A stretch of 64,000 nt of DNA from Methanobacterium_B sp963703015 (lineage in GTDB: Archaea > Methanobacteriota > Methanobacteria > Methanobacteriales > Methanobacteriaceae). Every line of letters starts with the position of its first letter. The stretch's first letter is position 1. The stretch lies in contig OY969779.1 of NCBI GenBank assembly GCA_963703015.1, positions 186,001-250,000 on the forward strand, in the 5' to 3' direction. Positions 37,321 to 45,236 of the stretch are shown here, one piece after another. Below the pieces are notes generated by a model, which was not told where the DNA came from, made no database searches, and saw only the letters and a list, made by a program, of their open reading frames with translations. The translations under genes and the position numbers were made by a program.

Positions 37321-38980
37321 TTGGAAAGACAGAGAACGGATTTTAAATTATTTAAAACCATTTCTTTGGCGTACTCTTTACACTGAAAGTCAAACTAATT
37401 TGGAATATAGAATAAAAAAAATATTTGGATTGACTAGTGAAGAATTAACAACTTTGAAAAGAGTTCACTTTGTTCTTAGTTACGAAGTGAATGAACTTCT
37501 TAATATTTTACCCATATTAATGCGTAACCTTGCCCATTCTACAAAAAAAGAAACAATAGAATGTAAAAGCATGATAAAAGGTCGAATTGATTGGGGGTTA
37601 ACTTATAAAGAGAGATATATTCAAGGATCGAATGATCCAAGTTTGTTTATCTGTAAACCTGCCTCAAAAATGTATGACTTGCCTGAAAATCAACTTCTTA
37701 AATTTATTTTGAATCAAATTGTTTTCTGTAGTGAAAATATAGAATATATCAATATACAGAAAGAAGATTTAATAGAGGATATTGAAATTATAAATTACAT
37801 TGAAACCATTGAAAAGCGATACGCTTCAGTCAGAAAAAATTTGAAACACGTTCAATTTGATAATATCTCTTCCAATCCTTTGATTAGGCATAAAACACTG
37901 CAAAGAACCCGAAACCATAGAAATCATAATTATCATCCGGTTGTTAAATGTTATGAACTATATAATAATCTTTTTCACATTAACAGCTTAGATTCTCTTA
38001 AAAAGCTCTTAGAAAAACAAATATTGGAACCATTAAATAATGATAAGTTATATGAACTTTATATTTTATTTAGGGTACTAGAAAAATTAAAACAAAAAAG
38101 TGGAAACATTGCCATGGGTTTGTTAAAACCCGGTAAAAAACCAACCCCCTATATTGCCCAATATCAACAGGGAAATGAAACTATCAATGTTTACTATCAG
38201 AACTTACCAAATGGCTGTTGGAAAAACAGTGCATATAAAGAGATATTTAAGTTCTATGATTTGAGTGTGAGTTTAAGACGTCCTGATATTATACTAGAAT
38301 TTGTACAAAGTAATTCTTATCGTTTAATTGAAGTCAAACGAACCGATAAAAGGGATTATATTGCAGATTCTGTTTACAAAGTAATTGGATATTTAAATGA
38401 CTTCAAAAATTGTTTCCCACTGAAAAAAACATGTGATGGGGTTTTAGTAGTATGGAAGGGAATAGAAATTGAAAATTGGGTTGGAGCATTAGAAATGCCA
38501 GTTTTAATATTGGCAGAAGATGATTTAGATCATGGTTTAAATAAAATAATTTCAGTCACAGATGAAATAAAAGAATCAGAATTACTTAAAATTGTCGAAA
38601 TATTCTCAAAACATTTTTCTCATTGGGATTTAAAATTGCCCAAAGAAGATTTAAAATTATTTAGTAGTGGACACATTCAAAGTAAAGGTTGGCTCATTCA
38701 ATATTGTTTAGGTAAAAATGAAAATGGAACCTATTTGGATTATTATGCAGCACATAGAATGACCGATGATTCACATGTTCGTATTTACTCAGATGGTACA
38801 CTAAAAAATCTGCCATCATTATCATCTTGGTTAAAATTAAGTGATAACCCTACAGATGCGAAGAAATTAAAATCTGAACACGACAAACATAACCAAGAAG
38901 TGGTTGAGATGTTAAATAAAAAAGGTTTTAACAAATTCACCATAAACATGTTTCTCAGTGCAGGAATGGATAAGGAATAG
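37295..38980 (+). CDS. McrC-type PD-(D/E)XK nuclease subunit
   Basis: A 561-residue partner of the McrB-type protein. The N-terminal 300 residues are a DUF2357/McrC-like helical region. The nuclease core has Asp331 in RPDIILEF and Glu346-Val-Lys348 in RLIEVKRT, a complete PD-(D/E)XK site. A further 150 residues follow (FSKHFSHWDLKLP, then KGWLIQYCLGKNENG), which ordinary McrC lacks. The ATG overlaps the end of the McrB gene, which suggests coupled translation. It would cut DNA when activated by the AAA+ motor. The gene is intact and ends the four-gene cassette. Confidence 0.84.
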   Translation: MKTMMNQTSWKDRERILNYLKPFLWRTLYTESQTNLEYRIKKIFGLTSEELTTLKRVHFVLSYEVNELLNILPILMRNLAHSTKKETIECKSMIKGRIDWGLTYKERYIQGSNDPSLFICKPASKMYDLPENQLLKFILNQIVFCSENIEYINIQKEDLIEDIEIINYIETIEKRYASVRKNLKHVQFDNISSNPLIRHKTLQRTRNHRNHNYHPVVKCYELYNNLFHINSLDSLKKLLEKQILEPLNNDKLYELYILFRVLEKLKQKSGNIAMGLLKPGKKPTPYIAQYQQGNETINVYYQNLPNGCWKNSAYKEIFKFYDLSVSLRRPDIILEFVQSNSYRLIEVKRTDKRDYIADSVYKVIGYLNDFKNCFPLKKTCDGVLVVWKGIEIENWVGALEMPVLILAEDDLDHGLNKIISVTDEIKESELLKIVEIFSKHFSHWDLKLPKEDLKLFSSGHIQSKGWLIQYCLGKNENGTYLDYYAAHRMTDDSHVRIYSDGTLKNLPSLSSWLKLSDNPTDAKKLKSEHDKHNQEVVEMLNKKGFNKFTINMFLSAGMDKE

Positions 38981-39096
38981 AATACTTTATAATTTCATGG
39001 ATTTTTCCCTTAAAAGTTACAATATTATGTTCAATTTAATAGCTACTCCATTGAATTCGTATCCAAAACATCAAATTCCCCCACTTTAATTCAAAT

Positions 39097-39906
39097 TCAT
39101 TCTAAGTAATATACTTCATCATCAATAGCTATTTTCCATCCAGGATCCAAATATTCTGTTTTTGTATTGCCATAATGCAGTTTTTTGTGGCATGTTGGAT
39201 ATACAACAATGACATTCCCGCTCTGAAGAGTTTTTGGCGCTTTTTTATTGAGTTCCAACATATGATGAGTTTCTGCATATTTTTCACCACTTTTTTTTAT
39301 AAAGCCAGGATAGTTACACAATGCACATACGTAGCCTTGTTTCTCCTTTATGGCGTTGGATAACGCAGAAGGTCTTTGAATAGATCTTACTACTTTTTCT
39401 TTAAACTCTGGAATTCCACCATATTCTTTGTCCAACTTTTGGATGTATTCTTCATCAGATAGTTCTTTATTGTTCGCAAACTCTTTGGAGATTATTCCTG
39501 TTTCATTTCCATCCGAAATATTATTAATATTTGAGATCCAATCCAATATTATCTCTTCATCCTCAAGTTCAACTTTGCAGTGCGTTTGTACGGCATTATA
39601 ATCTTTGGAACTTAGTTTAATATCCATAATATCAAATGGTTCCACTGATCTGAGATTTTCACCCGTTATAATATATCTCCACTTACGTTCCCATATTTTA
39701 GTAGTTAAATCTTTTTCATCTTCTTCACAAGAAACAAAGTCCATAACCCAACGAATCGGTTTTTCACCAGGTTTTAATGTTGTTTTTGTCTGTGCAATTA
39801 AAATTATATCTCCCTTTTTTACAGTTTGAGGCTTACCCTCTGTAGCATGCATTGCATTTTCTAATACACCTTGCATCGTTCCCGCACTATTTTTAATTAG
39901 TAGCAT
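39097..39906 (-). CDS. HNH endonuclease with EVE/PUA-like N-terminal domain
   Basis: A 269-residue protein. The C-terminal part is an HNH nuclease: CALC zinc pair, then ETHHMLEL, GNVIVVYPTCHKKLHYG. The N-terminal half (KKGDIILIAQTKT, then WRYIITGENLRS) resembles an EVE/PUA-like nucleic-acid-binding domain, as in type IV restriction enzymes that recognise modified bases. The ATG at 39906 is chosen because GGGGAGGGG lies just upstream; the longer frame from 39960 has no such site. It converges on the McrC-type gene. It is probably a stand-alone modification-dependent nuclease; the base recognised is unknown. Confidence 0.77.
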   Translation of the reverse strand: MLLIKNSAGTMQGVLENAMHATEGKPQTVKKGDIILIAQTKTTLKPGEKPIRWVMDFVSCEEDEKDLTTKIWERKWRYIITGENLRSVEPFDIMDIKLSSKDYNAVQTHCKVELEDEEIILDWISNINNISDGNETGIISKEFANNKELSDEEYIQKLDKEYGGIPEFKEKVVRSIQRPSALSNAIKEKQGYVCALCNYPGFIKKSGEKYAETHHMLELNKKAPKTLQSGNVIVVYPTCHKKLHYGNTKTEYLDPGWKIAIDDEVYYLE

Positions 39907-40060
39907 AACGACCCCTCCCCAAAAGTCGGTTATAATATCTTTGATATATTTTATTTTCATTAAATTTTAACTTTTATAAACTATTTTTCAGCCTACCGCT
40001 AGATATAATACTTATTGGATATATATTATTACTTATCTAAAAAAACTGTGAGGCGTTTAA

Positions 40061-40254
40061 ATGTCTGAAGAATACATTCCAAAATTGCAACTAGTAGCTA
40101 AAATTCTAAGAGAATTAATGTAAACGAAGTAGATAGCCAAGAATTGATTTATATCATAGAACTAGAAGATTATGTGAAATATATGTCTTTAAAAAGTGAG
40201 TGGAAAGATATAGAACCTCCAGAGTTGTATTTTTTGAAAAGAGGACCAAATTAA
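40061..40254 (+). pseudogene. Frameshifted copy of the small acidic protein of 4299-4526
   Basis: From an ATG with GAGG eight bases upstream, the frame reads YIPKLQLVAKILREL and stops. It resumes in another frame as NVNEVDSQELIYIIELEDYV, then KYMSLKSEWKDIEPPELYF, to a stop at 40254. The two parts align end to end with the intact 75-residue protein at 4299 (FVPKLQLVLKILREI, then NEIDDQEMDYISGIEDYV, KYMSLK, IEPP). A small indel near 40118 breaks it. The ribosome binding site is kept, so the loss may be recent. Confidence 0.85.
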
Positions 40255-40288
40255 CCATAAACTTTAATTAATTTAACTTGGTTTATGG
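40255..40288 (+). terminator. Hairpin after the frameshifted small gene
   Basis: CCATAAAC (40255-40262) pairs perfectly with GTTTATGG (40281-40288), directly after the stop codon; a long T-run follows at about 40309. It probably ends the small gene's transcript. Confidence 0.6.
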
Positions 40289-40473
40289 GAAGTTTGATTG
40301 TTAATATTATTTTTTTTTTTTGATAATATGAACTTGAAAAAATTTTAAACAAATCTTGAACTCTACTAATTGTATCATTTAGTACACAAATAATATGTAC
40401 TTGGATATGAAAATAGTATGTAGTAAATAATTTTTATAGAATTTATTTAAGGGTTTTATTGGGGGTATGAAAA

Positions 40474-40911
40474 ATGAATAAATTAGTTAATCTAGGAATT
40501 TTGTTATTAGTTTTAATAGGCTTTAGTGGAATATCTTTTGCAGCTTTTCCACATACAACAAGTAGGGATACGATTGGTGGAGATCCCATGAATCCAGAAA
40601 GTGTTGGAGGGTCAGGGTGCAACACTCATACTTTGAGGTACTGGAATTTGGTTCGTTTAAGCTCCAACCACGTCCAACTTTGTTATAAAGAAACGGACCA
40701 AGTATTTAAGGGGAATAAATGGAGAACCAGTACGTCAATGGTGTTTGTAGGAGATTATCAAATTGTAGGATATCATAAAATGAAGATTAAATATTCAGGA
40801 TATCTAAATGGCAAATATTACACGAGTACAAAGACTAAAACAACATCCCACAGTGCTTATACCCAATGTAGGGCAGAAAATCCGTATGATTCTTTCAGCT
40901 ACATATCATAA
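40474..40911 (+). CDS. Secreted protein, unknown function
   Basis: A 145-residue protein with a clear signal peptide (LVNLGILLLVLIGFSGISFA, cleavage near residue 23). The mature part has four cysteines and a lactococcin-972-like or small beta-sandwich composition rich in Ser, Thr and Tyr, but matches no family I can name with confidence. GGGGGT lies eight bases before the ATG. The next gene, 20 bases downstream, encodes a membrane-anchored protein, and the two are likely co-transcribed. Confidence 0.65.
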   Translation: MNKLVNLGILLLVLIGFSGISFAAFPHTTSRDTIGGDPMNPESVGGSGCNTHTLRYWNLVRLSSNHVQLCYKETDQVFKGNKWRTSTSMVFVGDYQIVGYHKMKIKYSGYLNGKYYTSTKTKTTSHSAYTQCRAENPYDSFSYIS

Positions 40912-40931
40912 AAAAAGTTAGTGGTGATAAT

Positions 40932-41408
40932 GTGGATAATATTACTAAAATTTTGATAATAGTTGTGATAATCTTGGTGGGAGTGGTAGGTGTATTTGTG
41001 GGTTACTACCTAAATCAGCCATCAAATAATCAAAACAATGGATCCACAGTTTACGTGAATCAATCATCAACACAAACTCAGGGAAGTTGGCATGAGTTAA
41101 CATCCTACTCTGGTGTAAATAGTGAAAGTGATTCATTTCAGATTAAAAGAAGTGAAGTAAAGGTTGTGATGTCTGCAAAACCTACTGTTAACTACGACAC
41201 AAATGAATTATCTGTTGATTTATTAAAAAGTACAGGAGCTACCACTACAGAAGCCATAACAACCGGTACAGTAGGTTGGACCGCAACTGAAAATCCAGTG
41301 ACTAAAACTAAAACATTACGGGCAACGTCTGGAAGTGGAACCTACCAGATCAATATAGCTGCATCAAACCTTGCAAGCTGGACCGTGACTGTGTATGACT
41401 ACTACTGA
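40932..41408 (+). CDS. Membrane-anchored extracellular protein, unknown function
   Basis: This 158-residue protein starts at GTG with GGTGAT seven bases upstream. Residues 5-26 are a single membrane segment, followed by an Asn/Ser/Thr-rich linker and a beta-rich outer domain of about 100 residues (SFQIKRSEVKVVMSA at its start, SWTVTVYDYY at its end). It is probably anchored by its N-terminus and exposed outside. It follows the secreted protein at 40474 in what looks like one operon. No known function. Confidence 0.65.
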   Translation: MDNITKILIIVVIILVGVVGVFVGYYLNQPSNNQNNGSTVYVNQSSTQTQGSWHELTSYSGVNSESDSFQIKRSEVKVVMSAKPTVNYDTNELSVDLLKSTGATTTEAITTGTVGWTATENPVTKTKTLRATSGSGTYQINIAASNLASWTVTVYDYY

Positions 41409-41501
41409 ACTAGCATATATAGGGGATTTGCATGAGGACGAAAAAAAGTCTAATATTTTTTATTATTATTGTTTAATTAAACTGAAATTTGAGGTTAAAA
41501 T

Positions 41502-42389
41502 ATGAAAAAAGAAAATGCTCGTGCAATAATCAAGAACGCTGTGGAAAAAACCAAGCCTACTTGGACAGGATTTGATGAAAGTTGGGATAACTCAGAAAAA
41601 GTGTTTATTTGTCGGGCTTATGATCAAATGGGCTTTGATGACTGGATTTTTGTTGATTTTTTAGAGAAATATGATATCTATTCTATTGAGAAAATAGGAA
41701 GAATACTATATAATACCAATTATGAAAAAAAATACAATAGAGAATTTGCAGGATCCTTAGAAAAACCATTATATCAAAATATGAAAAATGGAACCTATGG
41801 CTCAGAAGGCAAAAGTTTCTATCAGTCTGTGAAAGAGTTTGATGGACGTAAAGGAGCAGCTTACTACAAGTTGTTATGGTACATGCTTGTATCATGCAAT
41901 TATCTGAAAGAAAATTATAATGCAAGCTTCTCATACTACATAAAAAAACAATATGCTATTTATAAAGGATTAAACCATGTAGATGATACAAAATTCCAAA
42001 ACATATCTGTCAATGAATGGGAAGACTTTAAAAGTAAACAAAAACCCTGGAATGGAATTTATGGTGTAGGAATTAATGTTTTTGATTATATAATGGGGGA
42101 TATTGTTGAACTAAAGTTTGTTAATGAATCCTATAAACTGGATTCAGCTAATGAAAGGTTCTTAGAAACTACTGGAATTATCGATAAAAATGAAATGAAC
42201 CATGAAAATGTTAAAGAGTATTTATTAAGTCTTAATTTGCCATATACTTTAAGAGAAATAAACAAAGGGCTTTACTGCTACGCATCGGAACTTGGAAAAG
42301 ATAACTATGGATATTGTAGAACTCCTAAAAAATGTGAAAGCTGCTCAGTGAATGATATTTGTGAAAAAAAATTTAATAGAAGCACATGA
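41502..42389 (+). CDS. HhH-GPD superfamily protein, Fe-S DNA glycosylase-like
   Basis: A 295-residue protein with the core marks of the HhH-GPD glycosylases. The hairpin is GIYGVGINVFDYIM (GVG at 188-190). Asp214 in KLDSANERFLETTGI sits at the place of the catalytic Asp (compare LDTNSVRVIGRVFGL in the Mig protein at 483). A C-terminal Fe-S loop has C272, C278, C281 and C287, spaced C-X5-C-X2-C-X5-C, one residue shorter than usual. The first 130 residues are unrelated to ordinary glycosylases. GAGGT precedes the ATG. A PD-(D/E)XK nuclease gene follows 74 bases on. The pair may attack modified or damaged foreign DNA; substrate and activity are inference. Confidence 0.72.
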   Translation: MKKENARAIIKNAVEKTKPTWTGFDESWDNSEKVFICRAYDQMGFDDWIFVDFLEKYDIYSIEKIGRILYNTNYEKKYNREFAGSLEKPLYQNMKNGTYGSEGKSFYQSVKEFDGRKGAAYYKLLWYMLVSCNYLKENYNASFSYYIKKQYAIYKGLNHVDDTKFQNISVNEWEDFKSKQKPWNGIYGVGINVFDYIMGDIVELKFVNESYKLDSANERFLETTGIIDKNEMNHENVKEYLLSLNLPYTLREINKGLYCYASELGKDNYGYCRTPKKCESCSVNDICEKKFNRST

Positions 42390-42463
42390 ATAAAAATTAA
42401 TTTGGATGTGAATAAAAAATTTATACTGCAATGGGGTTAGTTTAATTATGGGGGTGTGTTTGT

Positions 42464-43042
42464 ATGGAATCTTTAGAAATTGTTGATAAAGCCATAGAAG
42501 ATTTAGTTGAAGAATTTAAGAATCGAGGGAATTATTTCCTTAATGAACACGATATTCACCATGTTTTTTATTGTAAGTTATCATCGTTAGGTGATTTAAT
42601 ACATCCAGAATATCCCACAAGAATGCGATTTATACGGATAAGAGGTAAAAATACGGGAGAAACCTATGAAAATGGCATTCATTGCTTTGAACCCAACATA
42701 AAAAATGGTGTTAGGGGACATTATGATTTTGTAGTTTTAAATAAAGATTTTTATAACAAATATAAGGACGACTTTGAAAAATTGTCTAACAAAACAGTAG
42801 ATAAAAATTTAGAAATAGATTATCCATACCTAGATGTTGCAATTGAATTTAAATATATAACAGGAACACTTGATCTTAGAGAGATTGAATACGACCTATT
42901 CAAATTAAAACAAGCCAACGAAGCTCAATATAAAAAATTGATCATTTTCAATAGGAAGGACAATAAACATTATTATGAAAATATAAAAGCCCTTGAAAAA
43001 TTAATTTCATATGAAAGTGATCTACAAATTCAAATAATTTGA
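42464..43042 (+). CDS. PD-(D/E)XK nuclease-like protein
   Basis: A 192-residue protein. Asp88 in RGHYDFVVLN and Glu128-Phe-Lys130 in VAIEFKYITG form a PD-(D/E)XK nuclease site, and Glu28 in LNEHDIHHVFY could be the extra acid of the fold. Later, LREIEYDLFKLKQA resembles the helix after the core in restriction-type nucleases. GGGGGTG lies before the ATG. It follows the HhH-GPD-like gene in the same direction with its own small leader. It could cleave the abasic sites or nicks made by that protein; this is inferred from order only. The cellular target is unknown. Confidence 0.7.
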   Translation: MESLEIVDKAIEDLVEEFKNRGNYFLNEHDIHHVFYCKLSSLGDLIHPEYPTRMRFIRIRGKNTGETYENGIHCFEPNIKNGVRGHYDFVVLNKDFYNKYKDDFEKLSNKTVDKNLEIDYPYLDVAIEFKYITGTLDLREIEYDLFKLKQANEAQYKKLIIFNRKDNKHYYENIKALEKLISYESDLQIQII

Positions 43043-43126
43043 GTACTTTATATCAAACTTTTATTTTTCGGTACTAAAGAATAATTAAGATTTATAAATA
43101 AAAAAAAATAATTTTTGAAGTACAAT

Positions 43127-44059
43127 TCATCGTTTTCCAATTTTTTTCCCACACTCCCCGCAGAATAATTCACCTACCTCAAGTTCTGATCCACAGTTAA
43201 AGCATACTAATATCTCTGAATCGGCTTTATCTAATAATTTTTGATATTTCCCAGAATCTACCCATTTTAGAAGTTCAGATGCTCTTAAAACAGCCCATGG
43301 ATGGTAACGTTCCGAGATTATTGCTAATTTTGCTAGTTGTTCCACAGAATCTGTATCCAATGCTTTAAATTCACGGGCCTGTTTTTTAAACCCGGATGTA
43401 TCCATTTCTTTTTTCTTTTTGTAGTACTTCCTTGGTGCTCCACCAGTTTTCATTAATAATTTCAAATAATCCTCTAAGTTTTGGCATGTTAAAAGTCCAG
43501 CTCGATCTGCAGTTAAATCTGATATGAGAGCCCACTGAAGTAATCCCTTTTCAATTGCTCCTGTGAAGAGTTTTCCAATTCCAAGTGTAGATCCACCAAT
43601 TAAATTTCCAACTGTTGGTAAAATTCTTACCATGTCCTGATACAGCATATGGCCACTTTTGATGTGACCTACTTGGTGGCCTATGAGTCCTAGTAATTCA
43701 TCTGCTGTTAACCAGTCCACTGTTCTTCTTGAGATGAGAACCATAGGATTTTCTGAACCAAATGCAAAAGCTTCGATTCCAGCCCCGGGAAATATATATA
43801 AATCTGGAATTTCCGTGAGATGTATTAATTCACATGCTTTCTTTAAAATTTCGTAAACGTCTGGAAACTGGTCTTCACTCACCTTCAAGTAACTTCCTGT
43901 ATAAATGATACTGTAATATCTTTCCAGGCCATGTTTCTGAAATTCCCTTGCAAATTTTTCTGCCCCGGGTGTTTTTTCCAATTTGCGTAACAGATATTCA
44001 TCCATGTGATGTTCATATTCCATTGGGTTTAACATGACAAGCTTTTTTCTTTCAATCAT
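43127..44059 (-). CDS. M48-like protein with altered HExxH motif and zinc ribbon
   Basis: A 310-residue relative of M48 zinc peptidases. The family motif HExxH appears as HQVGH (128-132), so the catalytic Glu is replaced by Gln while both zinc-binding His are kept (GHQVGHIKSGH). A hydrophobic patch follows (about 145-175) and the C-terminus is a zinc ribbon (CFNCGSELEVGELFCGECGKK). No signal peptide is present. Loss of the Glu should abolish normal peptidase activity, so it may be a binding protein, or Gln may be tolerated. It follows another zinc-ribbon gene 14 bases upstream in the same operon. Confidence 0.8.
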   Translation of the reverse strand: MIERKKLVMLNPMEYEHHMDEYLLRKLEKTPGAEKFAREFQKHGLERYYSIIYTGSYLKVSEDQFPDVYEILKKACELIHLTEIPDLYIFPGAGIEAFAFGSENPMVLISRRTVDWLTADELLGLIGHQVGHIKSGHMLYQDMVRILPTVGNLIGGSTLGIGKLFTGAIEKGLLQWALISDLTADRAGLLTCQNLEDYLKLLMKTGGAPRKYYKKKKEMDTSGFKKQAREFKALDTDSVEQLAKLAIISERYHPWAVLRASELLKWVDSGKYQKLLDKADSEILVCFNCGSELEVGELFCGECGKKIGKR

Positions 44060-44073
44060 CTGTTTACATCCCC

Positions 44074-44604
44074 TTATTCTGGAAGGTCATAGTAATGGTC
44101 TAACTTTCCTCCACATTCACATTCATCACTGAAATCTTCGGGTGTTTCACCTGTTTGAAGTTCGTAGTATCCTCCACAACTATCACAAACCAGATATCCG
44201 GGTTTATCCCTTTGTTCCCTTATTTTTTTGAGTCTTTCACTGATATCTCTATTTGAGGGTGATGACTTTTGTTGTGCTAATTTTTCATCAATGCTGGCTG
44301 CTGTTTTGTCTAAAATTCCGCCCAAGCCTTTTATTAACCCTTCTCCAGATGTTTTAAGAGATTCTATATTTTTATTTAAGTCTTGGTTGTTTTTTTTAAG
44401 ATGCTTGTTATCAGAATTAAGAATGAGAGATGTTCCACATTTTGTACAGAATTTTTTATTTGAATCAATTTGTGCATCACATGCAGGACATTTCATTAAA
44501 TTGGATTCTTCATGCCCATCATCTGATTCTTTTTCTTCAATTAGATCCCCTGTTTCTGTACTTGTCTTTTTATCTGATTCCCCTTTATCATCATCTTTCT
44601 CCAC
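44074..44604 (-). CDS. Zinc-ribbon protein with coiled centre
   Basis: A 176-residue protein from GTG. An acidic disordered start of 35 residues is followed by a zinc ribbon (MKCPACDAQIDSNKKFCTKC), a helical middle (about 65-130), and a second metal site (VCDSCGGYYELQTG, then CECGG). It lacks membrane segments. GGGGGA lies upstream of the GTG. It is translated just ahead of the M48-like protein and may form a complex with it. No known function; the two-metal-site layout is seen in many archaeal adaptor proteins. Confidence 0.72.
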   Translation of the reverse strand: MEKDDDKGESDKKTSTETGDLIEEKESDDGHEESNLMKCPACDAQIDSNKKFCTKCGTSLILNSDNKHLKKNNQDLNKNIESLKTSGEGLIKGLGGILDKTAASIDEKLAQQKSSPSNRDISERLKKIREQRDKPGYLVCDSCGGYYELQTGETPEDFSDECECGGKLDHYYDLPE

Positions 44605-44848
44605 CTAAATCCCCCTATATCTTTAATTCAAATCCCACTAGTATGACATTTAATTTAATATATTAATATTTTTTTTGAATTAAATTTTAACAGATCATGC
44701 AAAATATTGAAAATATAAACTGCGCTAATTTGGAATGAACCATATAGATTTATAATTAAAAATATATTATAGAAAATTGTGTAAAGCACAAATAATGAGA
44801 TATTTAACAGCAATATATGTATACGAGCTTAATTTATATTTTAGGACT
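44605..44848. promoter_or_regulatory. Upstream region of the zinc-ribbon/M48-like operon
   Basis: About 240 very AT-rich bases without a reading frame. TTTAATTTAATATATTAATATT near 44650 may be the TATA region of the minus-strand operon. Confidence 0.3.
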
Positions 44849-45144
44849 ATGAAAAAAGTTGTTTTAATATCTTGTGTCAAAAAGAAGCTAGATCTTGACG
44901 CAAAAGGCTGAAGATCTGTATGTAAAGACCATAAATCCTGACAATTGTTTATCTTTCAAGTTGATGGTAAAGAAGAAAGACGCGACCTGGAATCTCTACT
45001 GTATCATTACGTAGTGAATGTCAACCATCAACACAGTGGTTAGGTACTTTTTCACCAAAAGAAAAAATAAGAAAAAATGGACTATGGTTAGTCAACGAAC
45101 TTTGGAAGGAACCTTTTAACAGAGCAAGACATCACAATAATTAA
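44849..45144 (+). pseudogene. Decayed DUF6884-like gene
   Basis: An ATG opens with KKVVLISCVKKKLDLDAK, the typical start of DUF6884 proteins. The frame then breaks; AEDLYVKTI continues one frame over, and GTFSPKEKIRKNGLWLVNEL with WKEPFNRARHH in yet another frame leads to a stop at 45144. The pieces together are shorter than a whole DUF6884 protein, so internal sequence has also been lost. This is a dead gene at the edge of the defence island. Confidence 0.55.
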
Positions 45145-45236
45145 CAAATTTGAAAATAATTGTATATATTCCTTTTTTTAATTTAATTTGAGATACCCTT
45201 AGGATTAAAAAAAAATGAAATCAAAAGAAATTTATT

